Assembly (NCBI RefSeq): GCF_963667405.1
Contig: NZ_OY763408.1
Coordinates: 2,007,757 to 2,071,756, forward strand
Origin: an uncultured Sphaerochaeta sp.
Lineage (GTDB): Bacteria > Spirochaetota > Spirochaetia > Sphaerochaetales > Sphaerochaetaceae
DNA: 64,000 bases
Direction: 5' to 3'
Each line of letters opens with the position of its first letter. The stretch's first letter is position 1. Position numbers and translations under genes: made by a program. The notes beneath the pieces are model-generated. The model was not told where the DNA came from. It saw only the letters and a list, made by a program, of their open reading frames with translations, and did not search any database. Positions 49,388-58,610 of this stretch are shown one piece after another.

Positions 49388-49876
49388 TTACAGCAGGGCG
49401 TTCTGTCTCCAGCGAATGTCCTCTACAACCAAATAGCAATTCCCGTCCACCTTGCGTGCAAGCTGCAGCACATGCTTGGCATCCCGACGCTTCACTTGCA
49501 CATACAGCAGGATGACCTGCCCGTCCCTTCCCTGTCCTTGGAATTCCGTAACCCGAAACCCCTCATCCCTAAGACACTTGGCGACTTGTGCACCTTCGAC
49601 AGAGAATACCTTCACCACCTGATCCCCGATCTTGAGCAGATTCTCCAGTGTCATGCCGACAAAGGTTCCCGTTGCGAAACCCAGGGCGAATGCAAAGGCG
49701 GTAAGAGGATCGGAAAGGTCATTGAGCACTTTGGATACGGCAAAAACCCAGACAAGGGATTCAAGAAAAGCGATGCCAAAGGTAACCATTCGCTTGCCGC
49801 GAATAATCATTGCATGGCGCAAGGTCCCAAGCGATACATCAAAGACCCTGGCTACAAAAATGACCAGGGCCAACAA
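49388..49876 (-). CDS. DUF5698/DUF2179 membrane protein (UPF0316)
   Basis: Protein of at least 162 aa. Three N-terminal membrane helices contain the family motif RVFDVSLGTLRHAMIIRGKR. The C-terminal about 70 residues form the soluble DUF2179 domain (KVFSVEGAQVAKCLRDEGFRV). The function is unknown. The start is uncertain: TTG at 49876 has no ribosome site, but the frame continues upstream with KIFTTESLL and a GAGGG ribosome site lies before an ATA codon at 49897. The homologous N terminus suggests the upstream start. Confidence 0.78.
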   Translation of the reverse strand: MLALVIFVARVFDVSLGTLRHAMIIRGKRMVTFGIAFLESLVWVFAVSKVLNDLSDPLTAFAFALGFATGTFVGMTLENLLKIGDQVVKVFSVEGAQVAKCLRDEGFRVTEFQGQGRDGQVILLYVQVKRRDAKHVLQLARKVDGNCYLVVEDIRWRQNALL

Positions 49877-49987
49877 AAGAGATTCTGTGGTAAATATTTT
49901 GCTACCCTCATGTTAGTGATGAAATGGATGCACGATCCACCCACACCATACAAAGGATACCAGAAAGAAACAAGCCGGTAGCTCACA

Positions 49988-50019
49988 CTCCAAGTATTCC
50001 CATATAAGAATACTTGGAG
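49988..50019. terminator. 12-bp hairpin after the aspartate kinase gene
   Basis: Perfect stem CTCCAAGTATTC/GAATACTTGGAG. It lies 10 nt after the stop of the minus-strand aspartate kinase gene; the better T run (GTTTTG) is on the plus side. Confidence 0.65.
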
Positions 50020-50029
50020 CTGTTTTGTG

Positions 50030-51337
50030 CTATGCGAACAGAGCGTTGTACAGACTCTTCACTGCCGCTTGCGCTTGGCCGGCATCAACTCCGAGCAGAA
50101 TCGAAGTATCGCTGGATCCATAGTTGAAGAAATGCAGCTTGATTGCATCCTGGGCAAGAGCAGTGGTGCTCTTGGCGATGAGAGCAGGTTCATCCATCAC
50201 TCCGGCACCTACGATGCCTACGATGGCATGCCCATGGTCAATCGAAATGGAATCAAGGGCAAACTCGCTCTTGATGCGCTGACACATTGCATTGAGCACA
50301 CTTTCACTGGCCTGGGTGGTCTCGAAGAACCAAACTATGCTGTCCACGCCGAACAGGGAGAAAGAAGGTCGGACACCGAAGATGTGCAACATGGTCAGCA
50401 GTGCATGCCTGATTCCATTCTTCTTGAAGAGCATGAGTTTCCTGAGGGAAAGGCGGCTATATCCGGTCTTTGCAGAAACACCAGCCAGCGGGTTGCCGTC
50501 GATCTCCCGGGCAGTGACGATCATGGTTCCCCCGTCAAGCGGTGCATTGGTGTTTTTCACATTGATGGGAATCCTGGATGCAATGACCGGGGCAATCGCC
50601 TCCTCATGAAAGACTCCAGCCCCTACTCCGGCAAGCTCCCGGACTTCACGATAGGTCATGGTCTTGATGACTTTCGCATGCTCCACAAGGCGGGGATCGA
50701 CGCAGAACACACCCGAAACGTCCGTCCAGTTCTCGTACGTCTGTGCCTCGGCTGCACGAGCAAGAATTGCTCCGGTGATGTCAGAACCACCACGACTGAA
50801 GGTTTTCACTTTCCCTTCACTGTCGCAGCCGTAGAATCCGGGAACAATGTACTTGGTATCCTTCTTCAGGGCTTTCCTGAGGTTGTTGTAGGTCTCCTCA
50901 TGTACCGTCCCGTCATCCTTGATGACAATGAGCGGGTCGGTATCAAGGAAGGTCCACCCAAAGTATGCTGCAACCATACGTGCAGCAAGATGCTCACCAC
51001 GGCTTGCCGCATATTCGGCACCATGGCCGGCATCAATCATTTGCCTGACTTCTTCCAGGATTGCCACAAAAGGCTTGGCATCCATCCCCAAATCGGCAAG
51101 GATATTGGTGTAGCGAAGGGCTACTTTCCTGAAAAGCTCACGGCAAGACTGCCCCTGCTGGACAAGAGCATTGCAGGCATAGAGCATATCAGTCACTTTC
51201 TCATCATCTTTGCTCCGTTTACCTGGAGCCGAAACGATGACGATCTGTCTCTGAGGGTCAGCATCAACAATTGATTTGACTTTCTGTATTTGCTTGGCGT
51301 CAGCCACTGAACTGCCACCGAATTTGCATACGATCAT
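50030..51337 (-). CDS. Aspartate kinase
   Basis: Enzyme of 435 aa that phosphorylates L-aspartate, the first step to lysine, threonine and methionine. The N-terminal VCKFGGSSVADAKQIQKV, IVIVSAPGKRSKDDEKVT, and the FSRGGSDITGAILARAAEA motif identify the kinase. Two ACT domains follow (about residues 290-435, LTMLHIFGVRPSFSLFGVDS) and suggest feedback control by an end product. It has GGGAGG upstream and a start at 51337. No other diaminopimelate gene is nearby. Confidence 0.93.
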   Translation of the reverse strand: MIVCKFGGSSVADAKQIQKVKSIVDADPQRQIVIVSAPGKRSKDDEKVTDMLYACNALVQQGQSCRELFRKVALRYTNILADLGMDAKPFVAILEEVRQMIDAGHGAEYAASRGEHLAARMVAAYFGWTFLDTDPLIVIKDDGTVHEETYNNLRKALKKDTKYIVPGFYGCDSEGKVKTFSRGGSDITGAILARAAEAQTYENWTDVSGVFCVDPRLVEHAKVIKTMTYREVRELAGVGAGVFHEEAIAPVIASRIPINVKNTNAPLDGGTMIVTAREIDGNPLAGVSAKTGYSRLSLRKLMLFKKNGIRHALLTMLHIFGVRPSFSLFGVDSIVWFFETTQASESVLNAMCQRIKSEFALDSISIDHGHAIVGIVGAGVMDEPALIAKSTTALAQDAIKLHFFNYGSSDTSILLGVDAGQAQAAVKSLYNALFA

Positions 51338-51475
51338 GGGGAATCCTCCCACCTTTCTAGGATGTCTCTAGAGCGTATTGTATTGAAGGATAGCATGTTG
51401 TGCAAGTGAATCTGTTTTTCTGAAAATACATGACAGACAGCGTATTCACTGCTACTCTACGTACAAGAGGGAATC

Positions 51476-52756
51476 ATGCAGGACTCAAAACGTTCGATAG
51501 TTGCCTGGGCGTTGTACGATTGGGCGAACAGTGCCTTTGCCACCACCGTCATGGCGGGTTTTTTCCCGGTTTTCTTCACGGCTTACTGGGCAGTGGGCGC
51601 AAGCAGCGAGCAAGGTACCTTCTATCTGGGCTTTGCCAACTCCCTCGGGTCTCTCATCGTCGCTCTCCTTGCACCCTTTTTGGGTGCCATCGCAGACTGG
51701 GGAAGCTACAAGAAACGGCTGCTCGCATTCTTTGCCCTTCTTGGATCAGTCATGACGGCCAGTCTCTTCATCCTATCGTCCGGCTCCTGGCCGTTGGCTG
51801 TGCTCTTCTACTCGCTGGGGGTGGTTGGATTCAGCGGTGCCAACACCTTCTACGATGCACTGCTCCCCTTCGTGGCTTCAGAGAAGAAAGTGGACTTTGT
51901 CTCTTCCCTCGGCTATTCGCTGGGGTATATCGGTGGAGGTCTCCTCTTTCTGGTAAACGTGCTGATGTTCCTCAATCCCTCTTGGTTCGGGATTGCCAGT
52001 CAGGAAAGCGCCATCAAGATCAGTTTCGTCATTGTCGGTATCTGGTGGGTGGCGTTCACCATCCCCCTTCTGGTATTGGTGAAGGAGGAACAGAGGGAGA
52101 AAACCCTTTCCCTCAGGCAGTCCATCAGTAGGGGCTTGCATGTGACGACCGAGACGATCAGGAGTTTCAGGAAACTGAAAACCATTGCCCTCTTTCTCGC
52201 TGCGTACTGGCTCTACATTGATGGGGTGGATACCATCATCCGAATGGCGGTCAACTACGGTTCCAGCCTCAACTTTCCCAGTGACTCACTGATCATCGCC
52301 CTCCTGATCACCCAATTCGTTGCCTTCCCTGCAGCCCTCGGCTATTCGGCTTTCGGTAAGCGCATCGGGGTGCGACAGGCTCTCATGGTCGCCATTGCAG
52401 CCTATATCATCATTGCCATCCTGGGCTTCTTCATGACAAAGGTGCTGCACTTCTATCTTCTGGCCATCTGCATCGGGCTCTTCCAAGGTGGTATCCAAGC
52501 CCTGTCGAGGTCCTATTACACCCGTCTCATTCCCAAGGAACGGTCGGCGGAGTTCTTCGGCTTCTTCAATATGCTGGGCAAGTTCGCAGCAATCATCGGC
52601 CCGGCACTGATGGGAATTGTCACCCTCATGACCGGCTCGACCCGCATGGGGATCCTCAGCCTGATCCTGCTGTTTGTAGGAGGGTTCCTGTTGCTCAGGC
52701 TGGTGAACGAGGAGAAGGGACAAGCGGAAGCAGAAGCGTACCTGCAGATCAAGTGA
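51476..52756 (+). CDS. MFS permease, Atg22/UMF1-like
   Basis: Protein of 426 aa with 12 membrane helices. The N terminus SIVAWALYDWANSAFATTVM and FQGGIQALSRSYYTRLIPKERSAEFFGFFNM near residue 340 are the hallmarks of the UMF1/Atg22-like group of the major facilitator superfamily. In fungi Atg22 exports amino acids from the vacuole; the bacterial substrate is unknown. GAGGGA lies 3 nt before the ATG. Confidence 0.88.
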   Translation: MQDSKRSIVAWALYDWANSAFATTVMAGFFPVFFTAYWAVGASSEQGTFYLGFANSLGSLIVALLAPFLGAIADWGSYKKRLLAFFALLGSVMTASLFILSSGSWPLAVLFYSLGVVGFSGANTFYDALLPFVASEKKVDFVSSLGYSLGYIGGGLLFLVNVLMFLNPSWFGIASQESAIKISFVIVGIWWVAFTIPLLVLVKEEQREKTLSLRQSISRGLHVTTETIRSFRKLKTIALFLAAYWLYIDGVDTIIRMAVNYGSSLNFPSDSLIIALLITQFVAFPAALGYSAFGKRIGVRQALMVAIAAYIIIAILGFFMTKVLHFYLLAICIGLFQGGIQALSRSYYTRLIPKERSAEFFGFFNMLGKFAAIIGPALMGIVTLMTGSTRMGILSLILLFVGGFLLLRLVNEEKGQAEAEAYLQIK

Positions 52757-52829
52757 ATTGAGGCGCCTTTACACACTTGTCCGGGTATGGTATTACTGAA
52801 GCCTCAGATTCGATTCGCAAAGGAATACC

Positions 52830-54185
52830 ATGCAACAGTTGCAAGAAAATAAGATGGGGATCAGACCGATCCCCTCACTGGTTTTGTCCATGTCATTTCC
52901 CATCATGCTGAGCATGCTGGTGCAAGCTCTCTATAACATCGTGGACAGTATGTTTGTCTCCCACTACAGCCAGGATGCCCTGACTGCGGTCACCCTCGCC
53001 TTTCCGCTGCAGAACCTGCTCATCGCAGTAAGCGTCGGAACTTCCATCGGTGTCAATTCATTGCTTTCACGAAAGCTTGGGGCGAGGGATATCGAAGGAG
53101 CGCGGATGGCGAGCGGCAATGGGCTCACCCTTTCGGTGATCAGCTGGGCTTTCTTCGCCCTTCTCGGCCTCTTCTTCTCCAAGCCTTTCATAGGTTTCTT
53201 CTCCAACGATCCTGTGCTGGTGAAAATGGGAACACAGTACATTGCTGTCTGTCTCTTCTTCTCACTTGGCATCTTCATCGATATCACCTGTGAGCGTATT
53301 TTGCAGGGTACAGGAGATACCTTCCACCCCATGATCATCCAAGGGACCGGGGCAATCGTAAACATCATCCTCGACCCCATCCTCATCTTCGGCCTCTTCG
53401 GTTTTCCCCGGCTTGGTATCCTCGGAGCAGCGATAGCCACCGTATTTGCCCAGCATGTCTCAGCCCTGCTTGCAATCCTCTATGTGCGCAAGAATCATGA
53501 GATTCGGCTGACCAAGGCCTCCTTCCGCCTGAGAAAACAGACGGTGAAAGACATCTATGCGGTAGGGTTTCCTTCCATCATCATGCAGGCGATCGGTACC
53601 ATCCTTACCACCAGCCTCAACAAGATCCTCATCGGCTTCGGAACCAGTGCCGTCGCGGTATTCGGCATCTATTTCCGCCTGCAGTCCTTCGTCTTCATGC
53701 CGATTTTCGGTCTGAACAGCGGCATGATCCCGGTCATCGGGTACAACTATGGGGCGAAACGACCCAAGCGCATCACCCAGACAATCCGAGTGGGAATGGT
53801 GGTTTCCCTGAGCATCATGACTGCGGGATTCTTGGTCTTCACCTTTCTGCCGCATGTATTGCTTGGGTGGTTCAATGCAACCGATGAGATGCTTGCCATC
53901 GGTATCGTTGCTATGCAACGCATCAGCCTCTGCTTCATTTCCGCAGGCTTCTGCATTGTGCTCATGGCAATGTTCCAAGGCATCGGGGAAGGCTATGTCT
54001 CCATGATCATCTCGGTGACCAGACAGCTGGTGTTCCTGCTCCCTGCAGCCTATCTGCTCGGGCGCTTCCTCGGTCTCGACGCCCTTTGGTACTCGTTCAT
54101 CATCGCAGAAAGCGCATCCCTTGCCCTGACCATCTACTTCTTCATTCACCTGTACAAGAAGCGGATCAAGACGCTGGGAGCATAA
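52830..54185 (+). CDS. MATE-family multidrug/Na+ exporter
   Basis: Protein of 451 aa with 12 membrane helices in two related halves. SFPIMLSMLVQALYNIVDSMFVSH at the N terminus, SVGTSIGVNSLLSRKLGA, and GFPSIIMQAIGTILTTSLNKIL in the second half are typical of the MATE family. It expels cationic drugs or metabolites in exchange for Na+ or H+; the substrate is unknown. AAAGGAAT precedes the ATG. Confidence 0.9.
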   Translation: MQQLQENKMGIRPIPSLVLSMSFPIMLSMLVQALYNIVDSMFVSHYSQDALTAVTLAFPLQNLLIAVSVGTSIGVNSLLSRKLGARDIEGARMASGNGLTLSVISWAFFALLGLFFSKPFIGFFSNDPVLVKMGTQYIAVCLFFSLGIFIDITCERILQGTGDTFHPMIIQGTGAIVNIILDPILIFGLFGFPRLGILGAAIATVFAQHVSALLAILYVRKNHEIRLTKASFRLRKQTVKDIYAVGFPSIIMQAIGTILTTSLNKILIGFGTSAVAVFGIYFRLQSFVFMPIFGLNSGMIPVIGYNYGAKRPKRITQTIRVGMVVSLSIMTAGFLVFTFLPHVLLGWFNATDEMLAIGIVAMQRISLCFISAGFCIVLMAMFQGIGEGYVSMIISVTRQLVFLLPAAYLLGRFLGLDALWYSFIIAESASLALTIYFFIHLYKKRIKTLGA

Positions 54186-54220
54186 GCAAGAAACCTGTAC
54201 GTTGCAGGTAAAGAAAAGAG

Positions 54221-54265
54221 AATCCCCGCTTCCTTGCCGATGGCAAAGGGGGCGGGGATTTTCTT
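54221..54265. terminator. Bidirectional terminator between the MATE gene and guaA
   Basis: Stem AATCCCCGC/GCGGGGATT (54221-54229 with 54252-54260), flanked by TTCTT on the plus side and the corresponding A run on the other. Confidence 0.8.
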
Positions 54266-54267
54266 GC

Positions 54268-55821
54268 TTACTCCCACTCAATGGTCCCAGGGGGCTTGCT
54301 GGTGATGTCGTAGAGGACACGATTCACTCCAGACACCTCGTTGCAGATCCTGCTTGCAGCATTCTGGAGCACATCCGGGGGGAAGCGGAACCAGTCAGCG
54401 GTCATTGCATCCTCGCTGGTCACTGCCCGAAGCGAGCACACTTCCTCATAGGTACGCTCATCACCCTGCACTCCCACGCTCTTGACCGGAAGCAGACAGG
54501 CAAGCGCCTGCCATATGTCATGGTAGAGCCCAGCCTTGCGAATCTCCTCAATGAAGATGGCATCAACATCACGCAGGGTATCCAGGCGTGGCTTGGTAAC
54601 CTCGCCAACACACCTGACCCCAAGACCCGGACCAGGGAACGGATGACGGGTCACCAGCTCCTCGGGAAGACCAAGCTCCCTACCAAGGGCACGCACCTCA
54701 TCCTTGAAGAGTTCCCGGAGCGGCTCAAGCAAATCCCACTTCAGGTCTTCGGGAAGGCCGCCCACATTATGGTGGCTCTTGATCGTAGCAGACGGTCCGC
54801 CGGAGGGACTCTTGCTTTCGATTACATCCGGATAGAGCGTTCCCTGGGCAAGGAAGGAGATTTCCCCAGCCTTGCGGGCCTCATCATAGAAGGTGTCGAT
54901 GAATACCTTGCCGATGATCTTGCGCTTGGCCTCGGGCTCGGTAACGCCTTTGAGAGTAGAGAGGAAGGCTTCTTCTGCGTCAGCATACTGAAGACGGATC
55001 TTGTAGTTGTCCCTGAAAACCTTCTGGACCATCTCAGCCTCGCCCTTGCGAAGCAGGCCGTTGTTGACAAACACACAGACCAGCTGGTCTCCGATGGCTT
55101 CGTGAATCAAAACCGCTGCCACAGCTGAATCGACGCCGCCGCTCAAACCGCAAAGCACCTGTTTGTCACCAACCTTGGCACGGATGTCCTCAATTGCCGT
55201 AGCAATGAAAGAACCCATATCCCAGTTTTGCTCTGCCTTGCAGATTCCCAGGACAAAGTTCTCAAGAAACTGCTTACCCTGTGCAGTATGAACCACCTCG
55301 GGGTGGAACTGCACACCGTAGAAACGCTTTTCATCATGTTCCAGTACCGTATACGGACAGTTGGGGGTACTGCCGGTCTGCACAAACCCCTCGGGCAGGG
55401 CAGAAACGGAATCCCCGTGGCTCATCCACAACCGTGAGTTGGCACTGATGCCCTTGAGCAGCGAAGACCCTTCGGTCAGTACGGTAAGGTCGGCAAACCC
55501 ATACTCACGCTTATCGGGACGCTGGACCTCACCCCCGTTCTGGATGCTCATCACCTGCAACCCATAGCAAATGCCCAGGATGGGGATTCCAAGGTCGTAG
55601 ATCGCCGGGTCCGGGCGGGGGGAACCCTCAGCCCTGACCGAAGCAGGACCGCCACTGAATATGATGCCCGTCGGCTTCATGGCCTTCAATTCCTCTGCAC
55701 TGGTGGTAAAGGGAACAATCTGGCTATAGACGTGCATCTCCCGTACCCTGCGTGCGATCAACTGGCTGTATTGCGCACCAAAGTCCAGCACTACAATGGT
55801 GTCATGGGAGAATTGTTGCAT
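54268..55821 (-). CDS. guaA: GMP synthase (glutamine-hydrolysing)
   Basis: Enzyme of 517 aa that aminates XMP to GMP. The glutamine amidotransferase domain has ILGICYGLQVMS (nucleophile Cys) and HPEVVHT. The ATP-pyrophosphatase domain has LCGLSGGVDSAVAAVL, and the C-terminal dimerisation domain ends in PPGTIEWE. AGGAG precedes the ATG at 55821. It is the last gene of the leftward run that begins at 62.7 kb, 58 nt after an ECF transporter gene. Confidence 0.97.
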   Translation of the reverse strand: MQQFSHDTIVVLDFGAQYSQLIARRVREMHVYSQIVPFTTSAEELKAMKPTGIIFSGGPASVRAEGSPRPDPAIYDLGIPILGICYGLQVMSIQNGGEVQRPDKREYGFADLTVLTEGSSLLKGISANSRLWMSHGDSVSALPEGFVQTGSTPNCPYTVLEHDEKRFYGVQFHPEVVHTAQGKQFLENFVLGICKAEQNWDMGSFIATAIEDIRAKVGDKQVLCGLSGGVDSAVAAVLIHEAIGDQLVCVFVNNGLLRKGEAEMVQKVFRDNYKIRLQYADAEEAFLSTLKGVTEPEAKRKIIGKVFIDTFYDEARKAGEISFLAQGTLYPDVIESKSPSGGPSATIKSHHNVGGLPEDLKWDLLEPLRELFKDEVRALGRELGLPEELVTRHPFPGPGLGVRCVGEVTKPRLDTLRDVDAIFIEEIRKAGLYHDIWQALACLLPVKSVGVQGDERTYEEVCSLRAVTSEDAMTADWFRFPPDVLQNAASRICNEVSGVNRVLYDITSKPPGTIEWE

Positions 55822-55879
55822 GCAGCACTCCTCTATCTTCTGAATTTGTTGCGAGTATACCGAAAAGCTGTGCGAATTG

Positions 55880-56401
55880 CTACCAAGCAAGCGAACGAAC
55901 AGGAGGATAGGCCTTCTTGACTGCACTGGATACACCAAGACCCAGAACAAAGCCTACGCCACTCTGTGCAATATTGCCAGGAATCTCAGCAGCGGCCACA
56001 CTGACCGTACTGATGAAGAGTGCAGAGAGGGCAAAATACCCCAAGGAAACGGTCGCGATGCAAACCAGACCGGCAAGCAGCTTCCTTGCAAAAGATACCG
56101 CCTCATTCCCCTTCTGACGGACGATGAGTGCAATCAGCAAACCTTCCACTCCGTGCACCACGAAGGAGATCGGAGCCCACTGGGCATAGCCGCTGATCAG
56201 GTCAGCCAAAGCTGTTCCCAAACCGGCTGCAATGAAGGCAGACCAAGGACCAAACGTGAATGCGATGAAGCAGATCGCAACATCACAGAGATTCAGATAT
56301 CCCTTGGCAGTCGGGATACGAACCACGAGCGTAAACACCACCACTACGGCCGTCAGAACGGCTACCATGGCTACCTTCAAGGCATTTCTATTCTGTTGCA
56401 T
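55880..56401 (-). CDS. ECF transporter substrate-binding (S) component
   Basis: Protein of 173 aa with about five to six membrane helices and no soluble domain. RIPTAKGYLNLCDVAICFIAFTFGP and AGLGTALADLISGYAQWAPISF match the general pattern of ECF S components (COG4720-like). The vitamin or nucleobase it binds cannot be read from the sequence. It lies 10 nt after the T component and 58 nt before guaA. Confidence 0.82.
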   Translation of the reverse strand: MQQNRNALKVAMVAVLTAVVVVFTLVVRIPTAKGYLNLCDVAICFIAFTFGPWSAFIAAGLGTALADLISGYAQWAPISFVVHGVEGLLIALIVRQKGNEAVSFARKLLAGLVCIATVSLGYFALSALFISTVSVAAAEIPGNIAQSGVGFVLGLGVSSAVKKAYPPVRSLAW

Positions 56402-56411
56402 TATGTATCTC

Positions 56412-57182
56412 CTATCGAACCCTGAACAGGGCCCAAAACACTACCAGCATGATACAAGAAAGCAGAATATGGGTAAAGGGATGTCGGTAGGAGGAGAGAT
56501 CCTTGTAGCTGGTGCGTTTTTGTTCACGACCGAAACCACGCAGTTCCAGGCTCATGGCAAGATTGGGAATGGAACGGAGTGCGAAAACCAAGGCACTGGT
56601 GAGTGTGGGCACCAAATCTTTCAGCCGCTGGAAGATTCGCTTTCCCTGTTCACTCTCCGCCTCCCTGAGGCTGTGGGACTCAGCAATCTGGGAAAAACTC
56701 TCTGCAATGAAAGGAATGTAGGTGAATGCAAGGGTGACCACCAGACCAGCCTTATAGGGAAGGTGGAAGGCCCGAAGGGCAAGCATCACCTCCTGCATGA
56801 CAGTGGTGGCAAACAGCAAAGTACAAGCATACGTGATGCCGATGAAGCGTCCCGCCAGCCGTACAGCCTGTTCCAGTCCCTCTGCGGTGATGAGCGTGAA
56901 AGAACCGATGGTGACCAGGCTCTCTCCATCCCGTACATTGAACGGCATGAAGAGAACCATGAACAGCAACATAGGAAGAATGGAAAGGAAGGTCTTGGCA
57001 ATGTGGGAGAAGCCGGTGTTGATCGCGCCCAGCAGTACGAGCAACCCTACCACCGTGTACAGGCCTACCAAGCTCACCGGCAGGAAAAACCAGATGCAGA
57101 GCAGAAGTACGGAAAGCAACTTTGCCCTTGGATCAAAGCGATAGAGCAAGCCCTTTCCCGCTACGAAGGTGTTGATCGTCAT
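56412..57182 (-). CDS. ECF transporter T component (EcfT)
   Basis: Protein of 256 aa with about five to six membrane helices. FDPRAKLLSVLLLCI at the start, and the two cytoplasmic coupling-helix motifs ESHSLREAESE and AMSLELRGFG (Ala-Arg-Gly-type) that touch the ATPases. Its ATG overlaps the ATPase stop by 4 nt. It couples the fused ATPase to the S component next to it. Confidence 0.9.
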   Translation of the reverse strand: MTINTFVAGKGLLYRFDPRAKLLSVLLLCIWFFLPVSLVGLYTVVGLLVLLGAINTGFSHIAKTFLSILPMLLFMVLFMPFNVRDGESLVTIGSFTLITAEGLEQAVRLAGRFIGITYACTLLFATTVMQEVMLALRAFHLPYKAGLVVTLAFTYIPFIAESFSQIAESHSLREAESEQGKRIFQRLKDLVPTLTSALVFALRSIPNLAMSLELRGFGREQKRTSYKDLSSYRHPFTHILLSCIMLVVFWALFRVR

Positions 57183-58603
57183 AGTGCGCAGAGCCTCCCC
57201 TTCTCTATGGAGTACGTTCTCTGCTCCACCCGTTTTGCAAACTGCTTGTCGTGGGTGATCAGAAGGATGCCGGCCCCATTTTGCCTGAGGTCCCTGATAA
57301 TCGACAGCGCAGTATGATACGTCAGGGCACTGTCCAGCTCATCAAGGATGTAGAACGGTCGTTCCAAAAGGTAATAGACGGCTGCCTGAAGAGCCTTGCG
57401 CAGCGGATAACTCATGGTAGCTGGAGTATCGGAAAGGGAGAGCCCGAACAGATCGGCACAATGCTCGACTTTCCTGCGGATCTCTTCCGACTTAAGGTCA
57501 CGCCTTCTTCGCAGTGACCAGGAGAGCTCATCCTGTACGGTGGGAAGAAAAATCTGCAGATCGGGGTTCTGGAAGAGATACCCCACCTTCTTGGAGAGCT
57601 CTTTTCCTGACAAGGCGGAGCCATCCACCTGTATGGAGCCACCCAGATACCCATCCAGGCCGCAAAGTATCCGGGAGAAGGAGCTTTTTCCGCTTCCGTT
57701 CGGACCGACCAAGGTAACCAGCTCACCGCTCTGGAGTGTGAAATGCGGAACATGGACTTTGAAGGAAGCCTCTTCCAACGTGCTCATCCTTCTGCGTTCG
57801 GCAACCAAGTCGGTACAGACCAACTGTCGCATGACGGGTGGAGCGCACACCTGGGAATCCAGTGGGTTGGCAAGATCATCCTGGCAAAGCTGGGAAAAAC
57901 GGCAGAGCAACTCCTTTCGTACGGGGGAGACGACCTTCTTGCCGTCCAATAGGAGCACTTGGTCAAAGAGCTTGTCAAACTCGGCCAGATAGCGGCTGGC
58001 AAGTACCAAAATGGTCTTGTTCCCCTTCTCTATCAACTCCTTGAGTTGGTCCCGCCACTTCTGGTCCAGATCATCAAAAGCTTCGTCCAGGATCCAGAAC
58101 CGGGCATCAATTGCCTCGGTGACTGCAAGCAGGACACGCTTGCGCTCGCCCCCGCTCAACTCCTGCGAACTGGAGGTCCTGAGTCGATCGAGGCCCCAAT
58201 GCTTGAGTGCGGCTTCAACCCTGCCTTTGATCTCTTCCTGTGATAGGCCCAAGGATTCAAGGGGGAAAGCCACCTCCTCCTCCACTGAATTCGCCACAAA
58301 CTGCTCTTGGGGGTTCTGTGATACATAGGTGCATTCACTGAGCAGTTGCCAAGGCTCGACAGCAGAGAGATCATTGCCGAACACCTTGAGGTTCCCCTCA
58401 AGCGTCCCGGGAAAATATTTGGGACAGACCCCGCAGATGATCTTCGCCAACGTAGTCTTTCCCTTGTCGAACGGAGCGAGCAAGAGCGTCTTGCTGCCCG
58501 CTTCGACCTCCAGACTCAATCCTTCGAAGATGCTGTCACAAACATTTTCCCCATAGCTGTGGTAGGTGAAGCTGAGGTTTGTGATGGAGAGTGCTTTTTG
58601 CAT
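57179..58603 (-). CDS. ECF transporter fused ATPase with asymmetric ATP sites
   Basis: Protein of 474 aa with two ABC domains. Domain 1: degenerate Walker A (LAPFDKGKTTLA), Q-loop VSQNPQEQFV, good signature ELSGGERKRVLLA, Walker B WILDEAFDDLD, and LASRYLAEF where the H-loop His should be. Domain 2 (from about residue 265): good Walker A GPNGSGKSSF, Q-loop LFQNPDLQIF, lost signature (MSYPLRKALQA), Walker B YILDELDSAL and proper H-loop ITHDKQ. The two domains thus complement each other. The ATG at 58603 follows plsC by 7 nt. Confidence 0.9.
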   Translation of the reverse strand: MQKALSITNLSFTYHSYGENVCDSIFEGLSLEVEAGSKTLLLAPFDKGKTTLAKIICGVCPKYFPGTLEGNLKVFGNDLSAVEPWQLLSECTYVSQNPQEQFVANSVEEEVAFPLESLGLSQEEIKGRVEAALKHWGLDRLRTSSSQELSGGERKRVLLAVTEAIDARFWILDEAFDDLDQKWRDQLKELIEKGNKTILVLASRYLAEFDKLFDQVLLLDGKKVVSPVRKELLCRFSQLCQDDLANPLDSQVCAPPVMRQLVCTDLVAERRRMSTLEEASFKVHVPHFTLQSGELVTLVGPNGSGKSSFSRILCGLDGYLGGSIQVDGSALSGKELSKKVGYLFQNPDLQIFLPTVQDELSWSLRRRRDLKSEEIRRKVEHCADLFGLSLSDTPATMSYPLRKALQAAVYYLLERPFYILDELDSALTYHTALSIIRDLRQNGAGILLITHDKQFAKRVEQRTYSIEKGRLCAL

Positions 58604-58610
58604 AGGCACC

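Noticed and set aside
50027..51274. 415-aa plus-strand frame opposite aspartate kinase
   Set aside because: Antisense shadow with His/Cys-rich random translation.
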